DNA from: Planococcus maitriensis
GTDB lineage: Bacteria; Bacillota; Bacilli; Bacillales_A; Planococcaceae
Direction of reading: 5' to 3'
Assembly: GCF_003289925.1 (NCBI RefSeq)
Contig: NZ_QLZQ01000001.1
Location: forward strand, 558,001-622,000
Length of the DNA: 64,000 nt
This document shows, piece by piece, positions 17,429-25,169 of this stretch. Numbering within the stretch: position 1 is the first letter of the stretch; each line of letters starts with the position of its first letter. The notes below the pieces were generated by a model that saw only the letters and a list, made by a program, of their open reading frames with translations, did not search any database and had not been told where the DNA came from. The position numbers and the translations under genes are program-made.

Positions 17429-17533
17429 ACCGCTACGCTTTCCTGCGGGCGAGCGCCGAGCCTCCTCAGTCGCTTCGCGCCTTGCGGGGTCTCGGCTGTC
17501 TCGCTTTCCTGCGGGAGTCTCCGCGCTTTTGCT
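17429..17533. repeat. Intergenic hairpin repeat, family A
   Basis: Contains GCTTTCCTGCGGGC, GCCTCCTCAGTCGCTTCG, TTGCGGGGTCTCGGC and CCTGCGGGAGTC. The stem GCCGAG / CTCGGC (17455-17460 with 17491-17496) is replaced by CTTGAG / CTCAAG at the same distance in the 23073 copy. It separates paiA from paiB. Confidence 0.75.
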
Positions 17534-17573
17534 TCGTATCTTCATAGCAATCTACACAGTAGTATTGGTTATA

Positions 17574-18086
17574 TTAGAGTGTCTTCGTCAAGATCAAATC
17601 CGTCTGCTCGTCGTCCCCCATGAAGAATGAATGGCTGCCGGTTTCGACAAAGCCTTTCTTTTCGTAGAACGCGCGGGCGTTATCGTTATGCTCCCAGACG
17701 CCGAGCCAGATTTTTTCTTTGCCGAGTCGTTCCGCCATCTCGAACGCCTGGTTCATCAGTACTTTCCCGGTGCCGTTTTTCTGGAATTTCTTCTTGATGT
17801 AGATGCGTTCCACTTCGAGGGCCTGATCGCCCATCGGTTCCGTTTGCGCTTCGTCTGTATTGATTTTCAGATAACCCGCCGCTTCATTGTCGACCATCGC
17901 GAAATAGAAATGGGAAGAAGGGGTGGCAAGTTCTTTCTCGAGCTTCGGTAAATTATAGGCCGCTTCAAGATAAGCGTTCATGTTCTCTTCGCTATTGTGT
18001 TCGTCGAAGGTTTCCTTATAGGTAAGGATGCTGATATCCTGCAGTTGTTGTAGGTCGTCTGCTGTGCATTTACGTATTGTCGCCAT
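17574..18086 (-). CDS. paiA: PaiA-type spermidine/spermine N-acetyltransferase
   Basis: 170-residue GNAT enzyme. Its start (ATIRKCTADDLQQLQDISI), NSEENMNAYLE, the acetyl-CoA loop RIYIKKKFQKNGTGKVLM and IWLGVWEHNDNARAFYEKKG closely match B. subtilis PaiA, which acetylates spermidine and spermine. RBS AAAGGAG before the ATG at 18086. It follows the MarR-family gene by 22 bases on the same strand, so marR-paiA-paiB is probably one transcript. The role in polyamine detoxification is inferred from the family. Confidence 0.92.
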   Translation of the reverse strand: MATIRKCTADDLQQLQDISILTYKETFDEHNSEENMNAYLEAAYNLPKLEKELATPSSHFYFAMVDNEAAGYLKINTDEAQTEPMGDQALEVERIYIKKKFQKNGTGKVLMNQAFEMAERLGKEKIWLGVWEHNDNARAFYEKKGFVETGSHSFFMGDDEQTDLILTKTL

Positions 18087-18108
18087 GAAGATTCGCTCCT
18101 TTTATTCG

Positions 18109-18561
18109 TTAATAATCGCGCTTATGGCCTTTTTTGACCGATTCGAAATCGACTTCGATGTTCTCTCGGATGCGGCGCAAATAGCGCTCGATTTCTGCTG
18201 CTTCCTGCTCTGTAAAGCCATCGAGTGCGACCGCATTGGAATGCTCGTTTTCCCGGATGATGAAGGGGTAGGCCTGGCGTGCTTTTTCAGTCGGGTAGAT
18301 CTTTTTGATTTTCTTGTTGTCCGGGTCATTCCGTTTTTCAATAAAGCCATTGCTCTCCAATTTCTGGAGCGCGCGCGTCGCGGTGGAGCGGTCGACTTTG
18401 ATGAGGTCGAGCAATTGCTCCTGGATGATACCGGGATTTTCGCAGATACGGACGAGGTAGAGATATTGCCCTTTCGTCAGCTCCAGTTCTTTGAATTCGA
18501 TATTGCTGATGGAATCGAGGGCACGGGCAATCATGCCGAGTTCACGCAGGATTTCTGCCAT
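18109..18561 (-). CDS. MarR-family transcriptional regulator
   Basis: 150 residues with the winged-helix MarR layout: LTKGQYLYLVRICENPG (helices), then VDRSTATRALQKLESNGFIEKR, the recognition helix and wing, and a C-terminal dimerisation helix. The ATG at 18561 follows AAGGAG; the frame open upstream to 18654 crosses the divergent promoter region. The first gene of the predicted marR-paiA-paiB unit, divergent from a YczE-like transporter gene. A palindrome 20 bases upstream (18581-18596) is the likely operator. Confidence 0.9.
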   Translation of the reverse strand: MAEILRELGMIARALDSISNIEFKELELTKGQYLYLVRICENPGIIQEQLLDLIKVDRSTATRALQKLESNGFIEKRNDPDNKKIKKIYPTEKARQAYPFIIRENEHSNAVALDGFTEQEAAEIERYLRRIRENIEVDFESVKKGHKRDY

Positions 18562-18580
18562 AGGAATACTCCTTATATTA

Positions 18581-18596
18581 TGTTGCATTTGCAACA
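18581..18596. promoter_or_regulatory. Palindromic operator candidate for the MarR regulator
   Basis: TGTTGC-ATTT-GCAACA, a perfect 6+6 bp inverted repeat, in the short divergent region between the marR gene (minus) and the YczE-like gene (plus). Such autoregulatory sites are typical for MarR proteins. Confidence 0.65.
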
Positions 18597-18657
18597 ATAA
18601 TGAATTATATTGAGTGTACAAGAACCAATCGGCCAATGCAAGAAGGGGGAGCAAAAA

Positions 18658-19278
18658 ATGAAATATTTCTTTTACGTCATGGGGCTGCTGTTATTGTCAC
18701 TTGGTATTGCACTGACCATTCTGTCGGACCTCGGCACATCGCCGTTCGACGCCTTGCTCGTCGGGCTTAGCTTCAATATCGGCTTGACGGTCGGCAGCTG
18801 GGAAATCATCATCGCCGCCATCATGATTGCCGGAAACGCCATGCTCGGCTGGCAAAAACCGGAACTTCTCGGGATCGTAACGGCCATCATCGTGGGCATC
18901 GGCATCGACTTCTGGCTCCATACATTGGTTGGAGTCATTGCGCCAGTGGGCATCACGGGCCAGATATTGTATTTTACAGCGGGGCTGTTTGCGGTAGGGG
19001 TCGGCACGGCGATATACCTCCACACGAATTTCGCGCCGATACCGGTTGACCGCCTGACCCTGCTCGTTAAAGAGCTCGCTAAAACCAACCTGTTCGTTTC
19101 GAGAACGGCGATTTATCTCTTATTCCTTGGCTTGGCAATGGCTTTTGGCGGCCCGATCGGGATCGGGACCGTCCTGACGGTGTGTTTTGCCGGCTTCATC
19201 TTGAATGCCATCATGCCGTTTACGGCGAAGACTTTGGATCGGGTGCTGCTTCCGAAACAGCCATTCGGCCACCAGTAA
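18658..19278 (+). CDS. YczE/YyaS/YitT-family membrane protein
   Basis: 206 residues with about six membrane helices. The N-terminal GIALTILSDLGTSPFDAL and the later GVGTAIYLHTNFAPIPVD are signatures of the YczE branch of this family, whose function is poorly known (YczE influences antibiotic synthesis and export in Bacillus). The ATG at 18658 has AGGGGGAG upstream; the frame open from 18610 lacks an RBS. Divergent from marR-paiA-paiB and sharing the palindrome at 18581, so probably controlled by the same regulator. Confidence 0.85.
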   Translation: MKYFFYVMGLLLLSLGIALTILSDLGTSPFDALLVGLSFNIGLTVGSWEIIIAAIMIAGNAMLGWQKPELLGIVTAIIVGIGIDFWLHTLVGVIAPVGITGQILYFTAGLFAVGVGTAIYLHTNFAPIPVDRLTLLVKELAKTNLFVSRTAIYLLFLGLAMAFGGPIGIGTVLTVCFAGFILNAIMPFTAKTLDRVLLPKQPFGHQ

Positions 19279-19341
19279 TTGCATTCGGAATAGTTCGTCA
19301 ATTTTAATTTATATGGTAAAGTTGTTCCAGGAGGTGTTTTT

Positions 19342-19560
19342 TTGGATGTTAACAGAAAAACAGCTATTCTTACGTTTGTATCAGGTGTCGCAGCGACACT
19401 GATTGTCTTGCCGCTCTTGTATGCGCTAGGCGTACCGTCTTTTGAGGTGATCCTTACTGGATTGTTCGGGGAAGGAAATCCGTGGGCGCTCGCTTTCGCA
19501 GCATTACTGATTCTACTCGTGCTCTTCAGTCTGCGAAAGTCATTCAAAAGCTCGGAATGA
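19342..19560 (+). CDS. Small two-helix membrane protein
   Basis: 72 residues from a TTG start with GGAGGTG about 8 bases upstream. Two hydrophobic helices (8-28, 48-64) and a basic C-terminus RKSFKSSE. No family recognised. It may be co-transcribed with the YczE-like gene 63 bases upstream. Confidence 0.6.
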   Translation: MDVNRKTAILTFVSGVAATLIVLPLLYALGVPSFEVILTGLFGEGNPWALAFAALLILLVLFSLRKSFKSSE

Positions 19561-19685
19561 GCGTTTCGGATGTGTATGTACAACTTGTTAAGCAGCACCT
19601 CATAGCATGGAATCTCCGATAAGATGGACGATCATTCGGTGAGGTGCTTTTATGTATTCAGTTTATGTGAGGGAGATGGCGATGG

Positions 19686-19877
19686 ATGAAGGAATACTTC
19701 AATGAAAACAAAGCTTACCATCTGTCATTCCTCATCGGCGCCATTATCGCTTTGGCGATAGCGGGTATTTTTGCCGACGGGGCAGGGTATAGTTTGGTCC
19801 CTTGGGTGCTCGGTGCATTTTTCGTCAGTGAAATCGTGCGGTATATCGCTTGGCGTATTGAACAGAAAGAGTATTAG
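19686..19877 (+). CDS. Small membrane protein
   Basis: 63 residues, two helices (about 13-30 and 36-52) separated by a glycine-containing turn, charged ends. ATG preceded by GAGGGAGATGG. Followed closely by a terminator. No family recognised. Confidence 0.6.
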   Translation: MKEYFNENKAYHLSFLIGAIIALAIAGIFADGAGYSLVPWVLGAFFVSEIVRYIAWRIEQKEY

Positions 19878-19900
19878 AAATCATAACTGCCATAAACAAA

Positions 19901-19936
19901 ACGACGCAACTTATTGAAAAGCTGCGTCGTTCTTTT
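19901..19936. terminator. Bidirectional terminator
   Basis: Stem ACGACGCAACTT / AAGCTGCGTCGT (one mismatch) followed by TCTTTT on the plus strand; the minus strand also has Ts. Located between convergent genes. Confidence 0.75.
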
Positions 19937-19946
19937 GAGATCCAAA

Positions 19947-20447
19947 TCAAAAATCCAGCTCTACTTCCTCAAACAAGGTAACGCCGAAATAGCTGTACTG
20001 GATATGGACGGTACGAATTTCCTCGTCATGCATCACACTAAGCCCGTAGATTTCATCGTCTTCAGAAGCGCTGCCGTCGTTCTGCTTTTCCAGTGTCTCG
20101 GTAGGAGAGGTTCCGGTTTTAATCGTGGCCTCATCGATATCCGTGAAGCGGTAAGGCTGTGCTTCATCAGACCGGAAATCATCCGTGATGATGAACCCTT
20201 GCATCGCATTGCTCATCTGGATTTTGTTTTCCATCGGCTCTTCGTAATTATTGACTGCCACCTCCGTCAAATGGATATCGCCCCATCCTTTATTGCCAAA
20301 CCCGACAATGACAGAATGCTGGTTTTCATTCGAAGCCAATGTATTCGTTTCAAGCGGCGGGTTGCTCTTCAAAAAAATAAGCGTCCCACTCGCTAAAGCA
20401 ACAAACACCATTAAGCTTAACACCACGATCAAAATCTTCTTATTCAA
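19947..20447 (-). CDS. Membrane-anchored exported protein of unknown function
   Basis: 166 residues: a short basic N-terminus, one hydrophobic helix (ILIVVLSLMVFVALASG), and an acidic extracytoplasmic domain with beta-rich segments (HSVIVGFGNKGWG, VHIQYSYFGVTLFEEVEL). I chose the TTG at 20447 because AGAAGGGA lies about 10 bases upstream and it starts directly at the lysines before the helix; the frame is open to 20513 inside the preceding gene. It follows the 20479 gene closely, so an operon is likely. Confidence 0.65.
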   Translation of the reverse strand: MNKKILIVVLSLMVFVALASGTLIFLKSNPPLETNTLASNENQHSVIVGFGNKGWGDIHLTEVAVNNYEEPMENKIQMSNAMQGFIITDDFRSDEAQPYRFTDIDEATIKTGTSPTETLEKQNDGSASEDDEIYGLSVMHDEEIRTVHIQYSYFGVTLFEEVELDF

Positions 20448-20478
20448 CTTCCCCAATCCCTTCTGCTTAACGGCCGCC

Positions 20479-20694
20479 TCAACCGAAAAATACCTGATAC
20501 AAACCATAGGCAATCACCAAGATCACCAGCAGCAAAATGACCCCGCCGATTTCTTTCAATCCCATGCCGCGCGTATCGGGCATGCCGCTTTGCGCACGGT
20601 TGGCCGAATCGCTGACATTGCTGCCTGCGTGGTCGTTTTGGTCTTTCAGCTGCAGGCGGTCGCGCTGTTCCTCGGGTGTATTGTTTTCGGACAT
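20479..20694 (-). CDS. Small tail-anchored protein, DUF6366-like
   Basis: 71 residues: a polar, Gln/Asp-rich N-terminus starting MSENNTPEEQRDRLQ, a central Asn/Ser/Gly stretch, and one C-terminal membrane helix (IGGVILLLVILVIAYGLYQ). This resembles the small DUF6366 family of Bacillales, from memory only. RBS GGAGGAATCAG before the ATG at 20694. First gene of a two-gene unit with 19947-20447. Confidence 0.65.
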   Translation of the reverse strand: MSENNTPEEQRDRLQLKDQNDHAGSNVSDSANRAQSGMPDTRGMGLKEIGGVILLLVILVIAYGLYQVFFG

Positions 20695-20967
20695 ACTGAT
20701 TCCTCCCTCTATCTATTGTGCTGAACGAACTTAGGAAGCGACTGATACGCTATCATCAGGAAATGCAGTTGTACAAGCTCTATCTATTAACTCCTTACCC
20801 CAAAACGATTTTGCTTAACTCCCTTGTCCAGGCTCCGCCAACCCGGCCTTTATGCAAAATTGCAGGTGATCGGCTATGTTCTGTGCTGATTATATATGAT
20901 AAGATGAATCTATCAATATTTTCCATATAAACCATATTAATTGAAGTAGAGCAAAGGGGGCAAAATC

Positions 20968-21066
20968 ATGGGGCCAGTTGCAATGCTCGCGATGCTTGTT
21001 CTGGCCATTGTGTTCGTCTATTTCGCCATCAAAGCGATCAAGAAAACGATAGATGGCTTCAAATGA
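20968..21066 (+). CDS. Tiny single-helix membrane protein (32 aa)
   Basis: ATG at 20968 preceded by AAAGGGGG. It encodes MGPVAMLAMLVLAIVFVYFA followed by IKAIKKTIDGFK: one membrane helix and a basic amphipathic tail. The strong RBS, start and sharp helix/tail organisation make it a likely small protein; function unknown. Confidence 0.6.
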   Translation: MGPVAMLAMLVLAIVFVYFAIKAIKKTIDGFK

Positions 21067-21106
21067 CCAGTTCATGCATTGGTGATCAGTATAAAATGTT
21101 TCGGGG

Positions 21107-21412
21107 ATGGGAGTGGGAACGATCAAAAAGCTGATTGGCTTATTAATCATTTCATCGGTGTTATTGGCGGGCTGCGGAAGTTTACAAGGCACGGTAGCAG
21201 AAAAGGCAGAGGCGAGCTTTATATTGGAAGTCAGCTCGGATGACTCAAGGCAGCCGCCATCCGAAGAAATCCATCTTACCGATCATACAGTTTTCAGCGG
21301 GGCCATTAACACATTCGAAGAATTGGAAGTGGGAGACCGCGTGGAGGTGGCTCCATTCAATACGAGTCCTGAAATTCCTTATTTTCTTGCTGCTAGGGTA
21401 ATTGTCGAATGA
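21107..21412 (+). CDS. Small lipoprotein
   Basis: 101 residues with a lipoprotein signal peptide (KKLIGLLIISSVLLAGC, lipidated Cys at 22) and a small beta-rich domain (ILEVSSDD, DRVEVAPFN, YFLAARVIVE) that could be an OB-like fold. The start is ATG 21107 or GTG 21113; the RBS is poor for both. No family recognised. It follows the 32-aa gene by 40 bases. Confidence 0.65.
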   Translation: MGVGTIKKLIGLLIISSVLLAGCGSLQGTVAEKAEASFILEVSSDDSRQPPSEEIHLTDHTVFSGAINTFEELEVGDRVEVAPFNTSPEIPYFLAARVIVE

Positions 21413-21486
21413 ATGTTGGTAAAACGGGAAGAAATTTATTATGTCCCGCTTTAATCACTTCATCGTCATCTAATGAAAATCAACAG

Positions 21487-21645
21487 GCAGTGCGTTGAAG
21501 AGAACAGGATCAGGCGCATCCTTTTCCTAGAGAGCTCCGGGGTGGTGGAACGGGGCAAAAGGGTGCGGGCGAAGCAAGCCTCTGAGCACCGCATCGGAAC
21601 CTAGTGGATGATGCGGCGTCCGCTCCCGTTATCGTGCTAATGGAA
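21487..21645 (+). ncRNA. Orphan T-box-like leader RNA (stem I to stem III part)
   Basis: In order: AGAACAGGATCAGG, AGAGAGCTCC (21529-), an apical GGTGGTGGAAC closed by GCTCC / GGGGC, CTCTGAGCACC, GGAACCTAGTGGA and CTCCCGTTATCG (21623-). This order resembles the T-box stem I, the AGTAG-type linker and the CCCGTTA block. The antiterminator element (GGGTGGNACCGCG) is not found downstream, and no plus-strand gene follows, so it appears degenerate or orphaned. 21646-21812 is further GC-rich non-coding DNA including a hairpin GACGCC / GGCGTC. The call rests on remembered consensus, not a covariance search. Confidence 0.5.
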
Positions 21646-21812
21646 TCTGGGAAGCTTTGCTCATCATCGGGACGCCCGCAGCTATCGGGCTGGCGTCAGA
21701 ACTCGCCATCGCCCAATGAGCCGTCATCGCTTCAGCTGCGGGCGGTGAGTCTCAAGCAATCCAAAGAAAGCGTCTTGGCTTAGGCAGTATTGGAAGGCGG
21801 AACGCCAGCCAC

Positions 21813-21860
21813 AACATAAAGAAAGGCTTGCCGGACATCCGGCAAGCCTTTCTTTATGTT
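21813..21860. terminator. Strong bidirectional terminator
   Basis: Perfect 22-bp stem (21813-21834 with 21839-21860), core AAAGGCTTGCCGG, loop ACAT. Its A/T-rich outer ends work for the minus-strand DUF305 gene and possibly for a plus-strand transcript from the T-box-like leader. Confidence 0.85.
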
Positions 21861-22315
21861 TATTCTCCATTCTCCAAATCCTCGATCAATTGTTCCATCT
21901 CCGCGATTTCCTTACGCTGCGCTTCGATGATTTCATCCGCGAGCTGTCTCACGCGCGGGTCGGAAATGTTCGCGCGTTCACTCGTCAAGATGGCGATCGA
22001 GTGGTGAGGGATCATCGCTTTCATCCAGCCTGTGTCTTCAATGAGCACTTGGCTGCGCACGAGATAAAGCGATAAGGCGAAAATCAGCGCGCTACCGGCA
22101 AGGATTCCGGCATTCGCTTTCTTGTTCTTGTACATCGGCCACATGAACAGCATCATGACAATCGCCATCACCGAGCCCATGATCAAAGCCATATAGAGCC
22201 GCGTTTCACTATAGCTGACATGCGCAAATTCAAAGACATTCAAATACATCAGCCAATACATAATAAATGTGGATGTCCCGATCATGATTCCGAATTTCAA
22301 ATAATTGTTCATCAT
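21860..22315 (-). CDS. DUF305-family membrane protein
   Basis: 151 residues: three membrane helices (about 8-26, 38-60, 69-86), then a helical C-terminal domain with MIPHHSIAILTSERA, the DUF305 metal-binding signature (paired His and Met). Such proteins often sit next to copper or heavy-metal genes. Here it lies just after a YdhK lipoprotein gene and near a copper-type two-component system and P-ATPase, so a periplasm-side metal role is likely by context. RBS GGAGAGAT upstream. Confidence 0.85.
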   Translation of the reverse strand: MMNNYLKFGIMIGTSTFIMYWLMYLNVFEFAHVSYSETRLYMALIMGSVMAIVMMLFMWPMYKNKKANAGILAGSALIFALSLYLVRSQVLIEDTGWMKAMIPHHSIAILTSERANISDPRVRQLADEIIEAQRKEIAEMEQLIEDLENGE

Positions 22316-22345
22316 CTCTCTCCTTTATGATTTTTTGGTCGTGTG

Positions 22346-22978
22346 TTACTCCACAGGCGCTAATTCATCTTCGGTGACCCATTTATGGTTGGTCACTTCT
22401 TCTTCAGTATCGGTTGTTGTGAAATCAATCATGTAAACAGTCGTCTGTTCGGCAGAATCGATGGTTGCAGAAGCACCGTCCATGCCTTCCATGTGGTCGG
22501 CATCGAGCACGACTTCATCTCCGGCTGCATAAGGTTCTTCAGGTGCATCTTCTAATTCTTCGTGGATAACCCATTTATGGTCTTCGACAGGATCGCCACT
22601 GCCCTCAGACGTATAGCTCACCGCGTACACGGTCGTATCATATGCGCCAGCGATGGTTGCTTCAGCACCTTGCATACCGCTCATATGATCTGTCTCGATA
22701 ATGGCTTGTTCTCCAACTTCATACGTAGGATCTTGTGCTTCCTGCAAATCGTCCGGAACTTCGCCGGAACTGGAATGATCCATCATATGGCCGTCATCGC
22801 CGTCCATATTCTCGTCCATTTGGTCGTTCATCTCATCGGAATTCTCTCCCATGTTTTCATCCATCTGCTCGTCCATATCCGTCGGTGCATCGGAAGGCGA
22901 AGGATCTGCGTTGCACGCACCTAGCGCCAAAGCAGCCACAATCGACATCGCACCCATCATCATCTTGTCTTTAATCAT
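22346..22978 (-). CDS. ydhK: YdhK-family lipoprotein (two DUF1541 repeats)
   Basis: 210 residues. A lipoprotein signal ends ALALGAC (Cys at 21), followed by an Asp/Glu/Met/His-rich linker (DEQMDENMGENSDEMNDQ, GHMMDH) and two similar DUF1541 domains, each with ADHMxGMxGAxATI-type and YxVxxT segments and ending DHKWV or NHKWV. The Met/His/Asp richness suggests cation or copper binding outside the cell. RBS AGAGGGG upstream of the ATG. Two copies of TGTATAGT 14 bases apart lie in its promoter region (23028-23049). Probably co-transcribed with the DUF305 gene 30 bases downstream. Confidence 0.88.
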   Translation of the reverse strand: MIKDKMMMGAMSIVAALALGACNADPSPSDAPTDMDEQMDENMGENSDEMNDQMDENMDGDDGHMMDHSSSGEVPDDLQEAQDPTYEVGEQAIIETDHMSGMQGAEATIAGAYDTTVYAVSYTSEGSGDPVEDHKWVIHEELEDAPEEPYAAGDEVVLDADHMEGMDGASATIDSAEQTTVYMIDFTTTDTEEEVTNHKWVTEDELAPVE

Positions 22979-23072
22979 TTTCTACCCCTCTTTTCTTAGT
23001 TGTATGCTTCCTGGAATTAAATTGAATACTATACAAGTTGAACTATACACTTAGAGAAAGTGATGAAATCGC

Positions 23073-23206
23073 TCCAGGCGGACGCTTTCCGCGGGCATGG
23101 CTTGAGCCTCCTCGGTCGCTGCGCTTCCTGCGGGGTCTCAAGACTCATGTCGCTCCGTCGCGATGCTCCGTCACTGCTCCCGCAGGAGTCGCCGCCTTTC
23201 GCTTTT
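23073..23206. repeat. Intergenic hairpin repeat, family A
   Basis: The clearest copy: GGCGGACGCTTTCCGCGGGC, GAGCCTCCTCGGTCGCTGCG, CTGCGGGGTCTCAAG and CTCCCGCAGGAGTCGCCGCC. The outer ends pair (GGCGGAC with GTCGCC), and the inner stem CTTGAG / CTCAAG is at 23101-23106 and 23137-23142. It lies just upstream of the ydhK promoter. Confidence 0.8.
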
Positions 23207-23233
23207 TCATCTGACTTACTCAATAGATATGAA

Positions 23234-23373
23234 GCAAAACAGCTCAGTCTCCCTGGGGATTAGAAACGGAAGTAACTTTCCAACTCCGTTTCAACGAAGT
23301 GCTGAAGTCCATTCGGACACGTGCCTAAATTAGTTCAGCGCGAGAGTTGAGCCGAGCTTTTCATCTGTTTTGC
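23234..23373. repeat. Intergenic hairpin repeat, family C (diverged copy)
   Basis: Outer stem GCAAAACAG / CTGTTTTGC (23234-23242 with 23365-23373) and inner stem GCTGAA / TTCAGC (23301-23306 with 23334-23339). Both differ from the 16417 copy by paired changes. About 35 bases longer than that copy. Confidence 0.65.
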
Positions 23374-23780
23374 GGAATATCGATTGCGATGGAATCTACA
23401 AAATAGTAATTCAACTTATATAAAACGAGCAGATTACATTTTTGGCTTTCAAGACAATAGAGTACCGCAATGCAGACCACCCACAGCTTAAAGCCTTAAT
23501 CATGCCCTTATGATTAAGCTACCCCGAAGTTCTGCATAATGTGTGCAGGAAACGTGACAATTTATATTTATGGAAATTAATTAAGTTTTTCTGGGACAGA
23601 AGCAAGCTGTTTTTCCCGGATATGCACAAAAACTCGAAACTTATCCGGTACACTTAAAAGGATAAACATGCTTTGTCTTTGCTTAGGGCAGGACAAAGGA
23701 ACGCGTAGCTCGAAGTTTAAGCATAAGATGAAAGCGCAAGCCTGATGAATTTCTGGCGGACACGCTGAAAGAGGGAGTAT
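23374..23780. other. Non-coding region upstream of the two-component system
   Basis: About 400 bases without a gene. It contains a clean hairpin CTTAATCAT / ATGATTAAG (23496-23504 with 23511-23519), possibly an operator or a weak terminator. The histidine kinase promoter must lie here, but no box pair stands out. GAGGGAG at the right end is its RBS. Confidence 0.5.
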
Positions 23781-25169
23781 ATGTTCAATCGACTGGCATT
23801 AAAAATCGGCCTATTATTTTTCGTCTTCATCGTCAGCATCGAATTGTTCTTGTTTTCGACGCTCTATATCACCTACGTCAATGAACGCGTCGATGAAGTG
23901 ATGTCGAACTTACTCGCGAGGGGCAATACCCATAGCGAAGTGCTCGAGGACAGCTTCAACGAAACGACATTGTCCCACGTCGCTATGATGGAATCTTCTT
24001 CGGACTTCATTGTCATCATCACCGATGAAACCGGCAACGAATTGACCCATTCCGACAGGATCGAACCGGAAATGCTCGACGTGCTCGGCCATGCCGATAT
24101 CGAACATATACCGGACCAAGGCGAAATCCTCGAGGACAATTGGCGCGATGAGCGCTTTATCGCGACCGACAGCCCGATCACCATCGGCGGCGAGCACCGC
24201 GGCCATGTCTTCATGTTCGCGGAAACGAATCATATTAAAGAAATGGTCGACCGCATGAGAAATCAATTCATTCTCGGCGGCTTGATTTCGGTGCTGTTGA
24301 CGGTCATCACCATTTTCCTATTGTCGCGCTTTATCACCTTGCCGCTCATTCACATGAAAGAAGCGACCGAGAAACTGGGCAAAGGCCAAAGCGAAGTGGC
24401 GCTTCATATCGAACGCAATGACGAACTCGGTGAACTGGCGAATGCCATCACCCATCTATCCGATGATTTGGACCGTCTCAAGCAAGAACGCAACGATTTT
24501 CTTGCGAGCATCTCCCATGAACTGCGCACGCCGCTCACCTATATGAAAGGCTACGCAGATATCGCAAGCCGCCCGGGACTGACAGAACAAGAGCGGGAGG
24601 AATACCTCGCGATCATCCGCGAGGAAACCGGCCATTTGACGAAGCTCATCAAGCAATTATTCGAACTGGCACAACTCGACCATAACCAGTTTTCGATCCA
24701 AAAAGAACAAGTGCAGATCGATGCGCTATGCCATTCGGTCGCCGCGCTCGTGCGCCCGGCATTCAATGACAAGAACATCACGATTTCGGTCGAATGCGAT
24801 CCGGAAATCACCGCGTGGATCGACCCGGCGCGCTTCCAGCAAGTCTTGCTGAATATCCTCGACAATGCGCGCAAGCATTCCGAGCCGAACACTACGGTGA
24901 TCTTGCAAGGGCGCCAAAACGAGGAATCCATCACCATCACCGTGACCGACGCGGGCGAGGGCATCCCGCAGAAAGATTTGCCATTCGTCTTCGACCGCCT
25001 GTACCGTGTCGACAAATCCAGGTCCCGCCAGTCCGGCGGCAGTGGCCTTGGGCTCGCGATCGCCAAGGAGCTGGTCGAATCGCACGGCGGCCACATCAAC
25101 ATCGATTCTGCGCCGAAATCGGGAACGACGGTCACCATTACATTGAAAAGGGGGGACGGGCGTGCATAA
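23781..25169 (+). CDS. Sensor histidine kinase (HAMP, HisKA, HATPase)
   Basis: 462 residues: membrane helix 8-31, extracytoplasmic sensor of about 130 residues, second helix (164-184), HAMP, phosphoacceptor FLASISHELRTPLTYMKGY with His246, and the ATP-binding boxes NILDNARKHS (N), DAGEGIP (G1) and GGSGLGLAIAKEL (G2). The overlapping response regulator gene follows. The flanking metal genes (ydhK, DUF305, csp-like, copB) suggest sensing of copper or a similar metal outside the cell. The sensor loop has some His/Asp/Glu but no known metal domain, so the ligand is inferred from context. Confidence 0.92.
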   Translation: MFNRLALKIGLLFFVFIVSIELFLFSTLYITYVNERVDEVMSNLLARGNTHSEVLEDSFNETTLSHVAMMESSSDFIVIITDETGNELTHSDRIEPEMLDVLGHADIEHIPDQGEILEDNWRDERFIATDSPITIGGEHRGHVFMFAETNHIKEMVDRMRNQFILGGLISVLLTVITIFLLSRFITLPLIHMKEATEKLGKGQSEVALHIERNDELGELANAITHLSDDLDRLKQERNDFLASISHELRTPLTYMKGYADIASRPGLTEQEREEYLAIIREETGHLTKLIKQLFELAQLDHNQFSIQKEQVQIDALCHSVAALVRPAFNDKNITISVECDPEITAWIDPARFQQVLLNILDNARKHSEPNTTVILQGRQNEESITITVTDAGEGIPQKDLPFVFDRLYRVDKSRSRQSGGSGLGLAIAKELVESHGGHINIDSAPKSGTTVTITLKRGDGRA

